Origin: a bacterium
Lineage (GTDB): Bacteria > Chloroflexota > Dormibacteria > Aeolococcales > Bog-877
NCBI GenBank assembly: GCA_021844355.1
Contig: JAKBTP010000202.1
Coordinates: forward strand, 1-9,752
DNA length: 9,752 nt
Direction of reading: 5' to 3'
Numbering within the stretch: the first letter of the stretch is position 1; each line of letters starts with the position of its first letter. A program made the position numbers and the translations under genes. Positions 1-5,626 of the stretch are shown here, piece by piece. The notes beneath the pieces were generated by a model. The model was not told the DNA's origin, ran no database searches, and saw nothing but the letters and a program-made list of their open reading frames with translations.

Positions 1-2
1 AG

Positions 3-79
3 TGGTCGGCCCGGTGGGACTCGAACCCACGACCTGAGCTTTATAAGAGCCCCGCTCTCACCAACTGAGCTACGGGCCG
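3..79 (-). tRNA. tRNA-Ile with UAU anticodon, CCA encoded
   Basis: A complete cloverleaf can be folded on the minus strand. It has a 7-bp acceptor stem (CGGCCCG with CGGGCCG), T8-A9, a GCTC/GAGC D stem with G18G19 in the loop, a 5-bp anticodon stem with one G-T pair, a 7-base loop CTTATAA, a 5-base variable loop, and a GTGGG/CCCAC T stem with loop TTCGAGT. Discriminator A73 is followed by an encoded CCA (positions 5-3). The anticodon is TAT (positions 45-43), which reads AUA as isoleucine. U12-A23, C4-G69, A37, A38 and A73 agree with known isoleucine identity elements, whereas C1-G72 and G29-C41 differ from the usual tRNA-Ile. Most bacteria read AUA with a CAU-anticodon tRNA carrying lysidine made by TilS, so a UAU version is uncommon. 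AUA codons do occur in this window (2915, 3131, 7149). Confidence 0.95.
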
Positions 80-89
80 CCGGGCCCAG

Positions 90-96
90 GATATAG
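90..96 (-). promoter_or_regulatory. possible -10 element for the tRNA gene
   Basis: The minus strand reads CTATATC here, about 11 bases before the first tRNA base, inside the 57-bp gap after the leuS stop. It is the only AT-rich stretch in that gap, and I see no convincing -35. The tRNA could instead be co-transcribed from leuS. This is a weak call. Confidence 0.3.
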
Positions 97-136
97 CCAG
101 CAGGAGCGATTGGGCGGGGCGGTCACCCGGATCGAC

Positions 137-2539
137 TCAGCGGGCCAGAACCAGGTTGACCTGCTTGTCGGGAACCACCACGATCCGGCCGACCCGCCTT
201 CCCTCCAGGAAGTTGGTCACCCGAGCAGAGGAGAGTGCCAAGCGCTCCAGCTCCTCCCCTGACGTCCCTCTGGGGACGGTCACCTGGTCGCGCTTCTTCC
301 CATCGACCGACACCACCACCACGACCTCGTCCTCACGGAGCAACTCCGGGTCGGCCGTTGGCCACGGCTTCTGGTGCACCGAGTAGGTGCCTCCAAGGCG
401 TTCCCACAGCTCCTCCGCAGCGTGTGGACAGTAGGGGGACAGCAGCAGGGCCAGGGTCTCCAGCGACACCCTGGGGATGGGGCCCTCATGGTCCCGGAGC
501 CGCTTGGCGTACTTCATGAGCTCGGCGATCGCCGTGTTGTACTTCAGCTGCGGGGTGTCCTCTGACACCTTCTGTATGCAGCGGTTACGCACCACCGCCA
601 GCTCGGCCGGCTCGGTCACTTCGCCGACCCTCTCGGCCAGCCGGAAGACCTGGACCAAGAACCGGTAGGGGCCGTTTATGCCGGTGTCGCGGAAGTCACC
701 ACCCTCGGAGAATGGCCCCATGGCCATCAGGTAAAGGCGGAAAGCGTCGGCGCCGAAGCGGTCCAGGTAATCGTCGGGTACGACGACGTTCCCCCGGGAC
801 TTCGACATCTTGGCGCCGTCCTTGATGATCATGCCGTGGGCCCGGAAGCGGGTGAACGGCTCCTCGAAGTCGAGATAGCCGAGGTCGTGCAGCGCCATGG
901 CCACAAAGCGGGAGTACAGGAGGTGAAGAACGGCGTGCTCGTTGCCGCCGATGTAGGTGTCCACCGGCAGCCACTTGCGGGTCAGCGCGGGGTCGAAGGC
1001 CACGTCCTGGCGGTCGGCGGAGGGGTACCTGAGGTGATACCAGGAGCTGTCGAGGAAGGTGTCGGAGACGTCCGTCTCCCGGAGGGCCGGCCCACCGCAG
1101 ACTGGGCAGGTGGTGTGAAGGAAGCCAGGGTCCCGGCTGAGAGGTGACTCGCCCGTGCCCAAGGGGCGGAAGTCCTCGATGTAGGGCAGCAGCACCGGCA
1201 GCTGGTCCTCGGGGACCGGCACCGCCCCATCGACCGGGCAGTGGATGGCCGGGATCGGTGGCCCCCAGTACCGCTGCCGGGAGATCCCCCAGTCCCGGAG
1301 CCGGTAGGTGACCTTGGGACGGCCCAGCCCACGCTCCGAGATCGCCGCCACGATGAGCTCCCTGGCGGGATCGGGAGCTGCCAGGCCGTCGAAGTCCCGG
1401 GAGTTGATGAGGGTGCCCCTCCCCGTGTGGGGACCCGCGGTGCCATCGCCGCTCACCACGGGCACCACCTTCAGCCCGTGGGCCAAGGCAAACGCGTGGT
1501 CGCGGGAGTCGTGGGCGGGCACGGCCATGATCGCCCCCTCGCCGTATCCGGAGAGGACATATTCGGCGGCGTAGATCGGAAGCTCCTCCCCGGTGAGCGG
1601 ATGGCGCGCGTTCCTTCCAAGGGCCATGCCGCTTGTGCTTCCCTCGGACTCCCGGACCCCGGCGATCCTCCGGCGCGCCGCCTCCGCCACGAACTTGGCC
1701 ACCTCTGCCCGCCGGTCGGGGCTGGCCAGCTCCATGGTCCGGGGATGGTCTGGGGCAACCACCATGAAGGTGGCGCCGAAGACGGTGTCCGCGCGGGTGG
1801 TGAAGACGCGCAACGGTGCGGCGCCGTCGATGGGGAAGTCCAGCAGCGCTCCCTCGCTGCGCCCGATCCAGTGGCGTTGCAGAAGCTTGGTGCTCTCCGA
1901 CCAGTCCAGACGGTCCAGGTTGCCCAGCAGCCGCTCGGCGTAGTTCGAGGTGCGCAGGAACCACTGCTCCAACTCGCGTTCCACGACGGCCGCGCCACAG
2001 CGCTCACAGGTGCCATCGGCCATCACCTGCTCGTCGGCGAGCACCGTGAGGTCGCGGGGGCACCACTTGACGTTACGCCGGGCGCGATAGGCGAGGCCCC
2101 CCTTCCAGAGGGTCACGAACAGCCACTGGGTCCACCGGTAGTAGGCGGGATCGGTGGTCTCGACAGTGCGGCTCCAGTCGAACTGGGCCCCGAGCCTGTG
2201 AAGCTGGCGCCGGAAGTTGCGGATGTTGGCCGCCACCAGCTCGGTGGGGTGCCGGTTGACCTGGAGGGCGAAGTTCTCGCTGTGGATCCCAAAGGCGTCA
2301 AAGCCGATGGGTTCGAAGACGTCCAGGCCCTGCATCCGCTGGAATCGGCCGTGGGCGTCCGCCCCGGTGAAGGCGTACATGTTCCCCACGTGCAACCCCT
2401 CGGCCGAGGGGTAGGGGAACATCATGAGATTGAAGTAAGGCCGGGGGGCAGCGCCGAGCTCGGGCCGATTGAGCCCGGTCTCCTCCCAGCGCCGCTGCCA
2501 CTTGGCCTCGATCGCCTGGTGGTCGTACTCGGGCGGCAT
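137..2539 (-). CDS. leuS: Leucyl-tRNA synthetase
   Basis: This class I aminoacyl-tRNA synthetase attaches leucine to tRNA-Leu in the cytoplasm. The 800-aa product has the family layout. The HIGH-type motif is HVGN at 50-53, after FPYPSAEGL. A cysteine-bearing loop has C160, C178 and C181. The CP1 editing domain has TTRADT (247-252) and GYGEGAIMAVPAHD (331-344). A second knuckle has C478/C481. The KMSKS signature is at 578-582 (KMSKS in KDGAKMSKSRG), followed by the anticodon-binding helices and a small C-terminal domain ending VNLVLAR. The final His of HIGH is Asn, and the first zinc knuckle keeps only one Cys in its first half (CPRD). ATG at 2539 was chosen because homology-like sequence starts at PPEYDHQAIEAKW. 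An in-frame ATG at 2587 would add 16 Arg-rich residues. No Shine-Dalgarno precedes 2539, which fits a near-leaderless message. The gene is followed by tRNA-Ile on the same strand. Confidence 0.96.
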   Translation of the reverse strand: MPPEYDHQAIEAKWQRRWEETGLNRPELGAAPRPYFNLMMFPYPSAEGLHVGNMYAFTGADAHGRFQRMQGLDVFEPIGFDAFGIHSENFALQVNRHPTELVAANIRNFRRQLHRLGAQFDWSRTVETTDPAYYRWTQWLFVTLWKGGLAYRARRNVKWCPRDLTVLADEQVMADGTCERCGAAVVERELEQWFLRTSNYAERLLGNLDRLDWSESTKLLQRHWIGRSEGALLDFPIDGAAPLRVFTTRADTVFGATFMVVAPDHPRTMELASPDRRAEVAKFVAEAARRRIAGVRESEGSTSGMALGRNARHPLTGEELPIYAAEYVLSGYGEGAIMAVPAHDSRDHAFALAHGLKVVPVVSGDGTAGPHTGRGTLINSRDFDGLAAPDPARELIVAAISERGLGRPKVTYRLRDWGISRQRYWGPPIPAIHCPVDGAVPVPEDQLPVLLPYIEDFRPLGTGESPLSRDPGFLHTTCPVCGGPALRETDVSDTFLDSSWYHLRYPSADRQDVAFDPALTRKWLPVDTYIGGNEHAVLHLLYSRFVAMALHDLGYLDFEEPFTRFRAHGMIIKDGAKMSKSRGNVVVPDDYLDRFGADAFRLYLMAMGPFSEGGDFRDTGINGPYRFLVQVFRLAERVGEVTEPAELAVVRNRCIQKVSEDTPQLKYNTAIAELMKYAKRLRDHEGPIPRVSLETLALLLSPYCPHAAEELWERLGGTYSVHQKPWPTADPELLREDEVVVVVSVDGKKRDQVTVPRGTSGEELERLALSSARVTNFLEGRRVGRIVVVPDKQVNLVLAR

Positions 2540-2599
2540 CGGCGGGAGTTCATGATACTGGCGCCGGCGCCTGCGGAGCGCTCCCATATACTCCGCCGG
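2540..2599. promoter_or_regulatory. divergent promoter region between leuS and the membrane-protein gene
   Basis: The 60 bp hold both start regions. On the plus strand TATACT (2587-2592) ends 7 nt before the ATG at 2600, a leaderless arrangement. On the minus strand TATCAT (2557-2552) ends 12 nt before the leuS ATG, giving a leader of about 5 nt. Two perfect palindromes lie between them: GGCGCCGGCGCC (2560-2571) and GGAGCGCTCC (2575-2584). They could be operator or hairpin sites, although short palindromes are common in DNA this GC-rich. No clear -35 boxes are seen. Confidence 0.5.
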
Positions 2600-3265
2600 A
2601 TGGCCACCGGCAGTGATCTGGGCGAGGCGAAGCAGGGGGCGGCGGTGAGCAGGCCCGCCTCCAACGCCGCGTCCACCGCCAAGAAGCGGCCCCGAGTCCG
2701 GGCCAGGGTGGGGCGCCGACAGCGCCGACCTTTCGTGATCCGCCGCCCCGGCACCACCGGTCTGATCCTCTTCGCGATCGCCGCGCTCGCGGTGCTGGCG
2801 GTGGGGATCCTGGCCGCGTCCCTCACCGTCTTCGCACCGCCAGCTCCCTCCAACCAGGGGGTGGGCTCGGGGCCCACACCCACACCGGCCAGCTCGGGGC
2901 TGGTGGGCCACCCCATAGACGGCACCCTGCTCGCGGTGTCGGTGGCCACGGGCACGGTGGCCATCCAGCCGTCCTCCGGGACCGCCGTCGAGGCGACGGT
3001 GACCGCTCAGTCGAAGATCACCCGCGGGGGTGCCGCGGCGCCGCTCGCCAGCCTCATCCCCGGGGAGGCGGTGGTGGTCACTTTCGCGTCCGGTCCCGGG
3101 GGCACCCTGGTGGTCCTTCAGCTCCAGGACATAATCTCGCTTCCCACCAACACCCCCAGCCCCACGTTCACCCCGACGCCGACACCGACCAGGGAGCCGA
3201 CTCCGAGCCCGTCACCGACCGCGTCTCCGGGCTCACCGCCGTCGCCGCCTGGGCCGCCTGGCTGA
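2600..3265 (+). CDS. Membrane-anchored DUF5666-like protein with Pro/Thr-rich tail
   Basis: This 221-aa protein has no recognised enzymatic motif. Residues 1-50 are polar and strongly basic (Arg/Lys-rich 28-49). Residues 54-78 form one hydrophobic membrane helix with the positive side inward, so the rest should be outside the membrane. Residues 106-177 resemble a DUF5666-type beta domain: IDGTLLAVSVATGTVAI, then TVTAQSKITRGG, then the 'LIPGEAVVVTF' segment. Residues 182-221 are a Pro/Thr/Ser tail of TP/SP repeats ending in PPSPPGPPG, perhaps a stalk or cell-surface spacer. ATG 2600 was chosen because TATACT ends 7 nt before it and because sequence further upstream is antisense to leuS. It is divergent from leuS and convergent with the PHP gene, 6 bp away. 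A surface-exposed structural or sensing role is only an inference. Confidence 0.8.
   Translation: MATGSDLGEAKQGAAVSRPASNAASTAKKRPRVRARVGRRQRRPFVIRRPGTTGLILFAIAALAVLAVGILAASLTVFAPPAPSNQGVGSGPTPTPASSGLVGHPIDGTLLAVSVATGTVAIQPSSGTAVEATVTAQSKITRGGAAAPLASLIPGEAVVVTFASGPGGTLVVLQLQDIISLPTNTPSPTFTPTPTPTREPTPSPSPTASPGSPPSPPGPPG
3149..3265 (+). repeat. low-complexity Pro/Thr/Ser coding repeat
   Basis: This degenerate ACN-CCN and TCN-CCN repeat encodes the tail of the DUF5666-like protein: a run of TP pairs around residues 191-197, then SP pairs and a PP-rich end. It is the most compositionally biased stretch in the window. Such tracts vary in length between strains and often act as extended wall or surface spacers. 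Confidence 0.7.
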
Positions 3266-3276
3266 CTCCCCTCAGC
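3261..3276. terminator. short hairpin spanning two convergent stop codons
   Basis: GCTGA (3261-3265) pairs with TCAGC (3272-3276) around a CTCCCC loop. Each arm contains the TGA stop of one of the two converging genes. The stem is only 5 bp and has no T-tract, so a bidirectional terminator is possible but weakly supported. Confidence 0.25.
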
Positions 3277-3958
3277 TGGCCGCGCCCTGGGAGATGACGA
3301 TTCCCCTGCGGGCGAGGATCCGGAGCGGCGCCGACTCCGCCACTCGCAGCGCGGCCTCCATCTCGAGCCCGCTCCCCTCCAGGAGGTTTTGGGCGCGCTG
3401 GGCCGTGAGCAGGGCCTCAGGGCGGTGGGCATCCGAGTCCAGCACCAGGTGGGCGCCCAAGCTGGCCGCCACCTTGGCGACATGACCGTTGGTGAGCCCG
3501 TGCAGTCCGGCTGCGCTGATCTCCAGATGGATGCCGTTCTCGCGGGCCGCCTCGGCCGCCTGGTTGGAGATCAGCCCGGGGTGTCCCAGGATGTCGACGT
3601 CCGGGCAACGGGCCGCCGCCAGGTTGAGCCCGGGCTGGGGGAAGTCGCCGAGGGTCTCGCCGTGGACCACCACCAGTAGAGCCCCCAGGGATCGTGCCCG
3701 CGCGGCCACCACCGCAACCCGCTCCGGGGCCACCCGGGTCACCTCCACGGCGGGGATGGCGGGGAGGTCGAGCTCCCTCTGGACCTCCCGGCAGGCCGCC
3801 ACGATCTCGGGCACCCGCCTTTCGACACTGGCCTCGTCGACATGGTCGCTGCACACGTAGGCGCCGTACCCGTTCTCCAGGCAGCGGCGGGCCATGACCA
3901 GCGGAGCGGCGTGGCCGTCGGAAATGGTCGTGTGGGTGTGGAAGTCGAAGACGGGCAC
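3272..3958 (-). CDS. PHP-domain metal-dependent phosphoesterase (histidinol-phosphatase-like)
   Basis: This 228-aa protein has a full set of PHP metal ligands: H7-x-H9 and D14 in FHTHTTISDG, H39 in CSDH, E72 in PAVEVT, H99 in VVVHGE, H126 in ILGHPG, and D176-x-H178 in DSDAH. The segments LVVVHGETL, DILGHPGLI, LEISA and LTNGHV are typical of short stand-alone PHP proteins annotated as 'histidinol phosphate phosphatase domain' proteins in archaea and bacteria. The real substrate of that group is uncertain; phosphomonoester hydrolysis in the cytosol is the expected chemistry. The start is GTG 3958, just before the HxH motif. TAAGCT (3970-3965) ends 6 nt before it, within the 38-bp gap after the Ppx gene, so it may be transcribed separately or without a leader. 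The GGAG before the start is too close (2 nt) to be a good ribosome site. Confidence 0.88.
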   Translation of the reverse strand: MPVFDFHTHTTISDGHAAPLVMARRCLENGYGAYVCSDHVDEASVERRVPEIVAACREVQRELDLPAIPAVEVTRVAPERVAVVAARARSLGALLVVVHGETLGDFPQPGLNLAAARCPDVDILGHPGLISNQAAEAARENGIHLEISAAGLHGLTNGHVAKVAASLGAHLVLDSDAHRPEALLTAQRAQNLLEGSGLEMEAALRVAESAPLRILARRGIVISQGAAS

Positions 3959-3964
3959 GGCTCC

Positions 3965-3970
3965 AGCTTA
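3965..3970 (-). promoter_or_regulatory. -10-like TAAGCT before the PHP gene
   Basis: TAAGCT on the minus strand fits TANNNT and ends 6 nt before the GTG start, so a transcript would begin at or next to the start codon. It sits in the 38-bp gap after the Ppx stop. No -35 is evident. The spacing matches the other start sites in this window. Confidence 0.45.
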
Positions 3971-3996
3971 GGGGAAGGAGCCGGTGTCGATCCGAC

Positions 3997-4962
3997 TCAG
4001 CGCTGGCCGGCCGAACCCCGCCCGGAGGCCGCCAGGGCCAGGATCACTCCATCCCGGAGCCCGCGCTCGGTGACGGTCGCGGCTTCCGCGCCGTACCGCT
4101 CCAAGAGGGCGCGCACGATCACCACGCCTCCGGCCATGAGGCGGGCCCGCCGCTCGCTGAGCCCCGACCGCGCCGCCAGGTCCGCGCTGGATAGCTCGCG
4201 CGTGAGCAGCGACGCGCGCGTCAGCTCCAGCCGGCTGACCTCTGTCCACCCCTCCCCCTTCTCGTCTAAGAGCCGCAGGGGGCCGGACTCCGCCGCCGGC
4301 GGGCGTCGGCCCAGAAGCACCGGCAGGTTGGCGGCCGTCCCCCCGGTCGCCAGCAGTGCGCTCGGCCGCTTGGCCTGAGGCGCCGCCTCGAGCGCCATGG
4401 ACGCCAGCGCCTCCGCGTCCGCAAGCTGGCGCGGTGACGGCGGGTCGTCGGCGGAGACCGCCCGCAGCAGCTGCGCCGATCCCAGGCGGAGGCTGGCGGC
4501 CAGTCGTGGTCTGGTCCCCTCGCCGACCACGACCTCCGTGCTTCCACCCCCGACGTCCGCCACCAGGGCGGGGGCCTTGGGGGAGACCCGGTAGGCGGTG
4601 GCACCGAGGTAGCTGAGGCGGGCCTCGGCTTCACCCGTCAAGACCCTCAGGTTCGCCCCGCACCCGTCGCGGACGGCCCGCACCAGCTCCCCGGCGTCAG
4701 GGGCCAGCCGGGCGAACTCGGTGGCCACCATCCGCACCTCCTCTGCCCCGTCCGCACGGGCCAGCTGGAGCATGCTGGCAAGGGTGTCGACTACCTGCTC
4801 GACGAGCTGCCGTCCCAACCGTCCCTGGCGCTCGACCTCGGCTCCCAACCCCGCCATCACCACGGCGTGGCGCCGGTCGGTGAGCCCGGCGTCCGAGAGA
4901 CTGGCGACCAGGAGGTGGATCGTGTTGGAGCCCACATCGAGCGCCGCCAGCCGCGGACTCAG
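3997..4962 (-). CDS. Ppx/GppA-family exopolyphosphatase / pppGpp phosphohydrolase
   Basis: This actin/Hsp70-fold phosphatase family removes terminal phosphate from polyphosphate or converts pppGpp to ppGpp. Family motifs appear in order in 321 aa: DVGSNT (9-14), ATEFAR (80-85), TGEAEARLSYLG (109-120) with the probable catalytic Glu, DVGGGSTE (136-143), ATGGTAANL (205-213), and ERGLRDGVIL near the C-terminus. The length suits the short catalytic-core form without the C-terminal HD-like domain. No ATG, GTG or TTG lies in frame near the start. The frame stays open through the preceding Rieske-like gene, and the only codon at the junction is CTG 4962-4960, overlapping the upstream TGA as CTGA. 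A GAGG lies 4 nt upstream of it. Starting at the later in-frame GTG would remove the catalytic Asp9. A -1 frameshift fusion is the alternative. Specificity cannot be decided from sequence. Confidence 0.9.
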   Translation of the reverse strand: MSPRLAALDVGSNTIHLLVASLSDAGLTDRRHAVVMAGLGAEVERQGRLGRQLVEQVVDTLASMLQLARADGAEEVRMVATEFARLAPDAGELVRAVRDGCGANLRVLTGEAEARLSYLGATAYRVSPKAPALVADVGGGSTEVVVGEGTRPRLAASLRLGSAQLLRAVSADDPPSPRQLADAEALASMALEAAPQAKRPSALLATGGTAANLPVLLGRRPPAAESGPLRLLDEKGEGWTEVSRLELTRASLLTRELSSADLAARSGLSERRARLMAGGVVIVRALLERYGAEAATVTERGLRDGVILALAASGRGSAGQR

Positions 4963-5294
4963 GGGGCCTCGTCCTCGTCTTCGGTGGGCTCCAGTCGGAC
5001 CAGCACCTGGCCCTTGGAGTTGACCCGGACGTCGAAGTGGCGGACGTAGACCGCATCCGAGACCGGGGAGATACCGGTGCGCACGTCGTAGGGCTCTCCG
5101 TCCAAGGGGCAGGTGACCACATGGCCCCGCAGCTGGCCCTCGCCGATCGAGCCGCCGCTGGCGCAGGCGTTCTCCAAGGCGTGGAAGACCCCCTCGACGT
5201 TGAAGAGCGCGATCTCCACGCCGTCGAGATCCATCACCCGTCCCGTGCCCGGAGGCACGTCGCTCACGCTGCAAACCGGCGCAAAGTCAGCCAA
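4959..5294 (-). CDS. Rieske-fold small protein lacking both His ligands
   Basis: This 111-aa protein has the shape of a stand-alone Rieske-type ferredoxin (DVPPGTGRV, VFHALENAC, GHVVTCPLDGEPYDVRTG). Rieske domains hold a 2Fe-2S cluster with C-x-H and C-x2-H. Here both cysteines remain (C44, C62), but the histidine positions are Ser46 (AGC) and Asp65 (GAC), both checked in the nucleotide sequence. A classical Rieske cluster is therefore unlikely. It may be a structural or regulatory Rieske fold, as in NirD, or use altered ligands. The tail is acidic (EPTEDEDEAP). The start is TTG 5294, with CATAAT ending 7 nt upstream inside a perfect inverted repeat. The stop overlaps the Ppx start, so the two are translationally linked and probably one functional unit. 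Fold assignment is fairly sure; function is unknown. Confidence 0.85.
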   Translation of the reverse strand: MADFAPVCSVSDVPPGTGRVMDLDGVEIALFNVEGVFHALENACASGGSIGEGQLRGHVVTCPLDGEPYDVRTGISPVSDAVYVRHFDVRVNSKGQVLVRLEPTEDEDEAP

Positions 5295-5382
5295 CGCCCG
5301 GATTATGCCGAATCCGGACCCTCTGGGACCGGGTTCCCACCCCTTCCGGCGCCAGGAGGCCCCGGGCTGCCATCATCTGGGC
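5295..5382. promoter_or_regulatory. divergent promoter region between the Rieske-like/Ppx operon and the aminopeptidase operon
   Basis: This is the longest gap in the window (88 bp). On the minus strand CATAAT (5307-5302) ends 7 nt before TTG 5294. On the plus strand CATCAT (5371-5376) ends 6 nt before ATG 5383. Neither gene has a ribosome site in the usual position, so both may be leaderless. The region also holds TGGGA-N6-TCCCA (5324-5339). No -35 boxes are obvious. Confidence 0.5.
5298..5317. promoter_or_regulatory. perfect inverted repeat over the Rieske-like gene promoter (operator candidate)
   Basis: CCGGATT-N6-AATCCGG is a perfect 7-bp-arm inverted repeat, 20 bp overall, and it completely covers the CATAAT -10 candidate. 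A dimeric regulator bound here would block transcription of the Rieske-like/Ppx operon. No regulator is identified; the small HTH protein encoded at 5627-5866 is one local candidate. Confidence 0.45.
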
Positions 5383-5610
5383 ATGACCGATGCCGAGCTG
5401 ACCGTCCTGGTGCGTGGGTCGGTCGAGGCCGGCCCGGGGAGCGACAGCTTGCTGGCCATTCAGCCCCGTCCTGGGGAGGTGGTGGTCCAGGCGCACCCCA
5501 CCTCCAACTACGTGGCCGTCCTTACCCCCGCCCTGCGCCGCCGCATCGAGTCCACCCTCCGTGAGTGGGTCCCGGACCTGCGTGAGGTCAGGTTTGACCC
5601 CCACCACTGA
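5383..5610 (+). CDS. Small conserved-looking protein, possible KH-like fold
   Basis: I do not recognise this 75-aa protein with certainty. The second half (28-72) reads as beta strand (GEVVVQAH), a helix around YVAVLTPALRRRIESTLREW, and a final strand (REVRFDP). This order recalls the KH-like folds of DciA (DUF721) and the DnaA N-terminal domain, but the likeness is a pattern impression only. The start is ATG 5383, with CATCAT ending 6 nt upstream and no Shine-Dalgarno, so the message may be leaderless. It is the first gene of a three-gene plus-strand operon, 16 bp before the HTH gene. The coding pattern looks real: strong third-position GC and no competing frame with recognisable protein content. 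Confidence 0.65.
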   Translation: MTDAELTVLVRGSVEAGPGSDSLLAIQPRPGEVVVQAHPTSNYVAVLTPALRRRIESTLREWVPDLREVRFDPHH

Positions 5611-5626
5611 TGGCCAGGACGAGCTG

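Noticed and set aside
2551..2553. ATG on the minus strand close to the leuS start
   Set aside because: It is out of frame with leuS (14 nt before the ATG at 2539).
1241..2599. Long open plus-strand reading frame in front of the DUF5666-like protein
   Set aside because: It is the antisense shadow of leuS, produced by GC-rich codon structure; recognisable protein begins only at 2600.
2540..2911. Extension of leuS upstream to an in-frame start near 2911
   Set aside because: The extra 124 residues are Arg/Gly-rich, unlike any LeuRS, and run antisense to the membrane-protein gene.
5324..5339. TGGGA-N6-TCCCA inverted repeat as an operator
   Set aside because: The arms are only 5 bp and GC-rich, so chance is a good explanation; noted in the promoter entry only.
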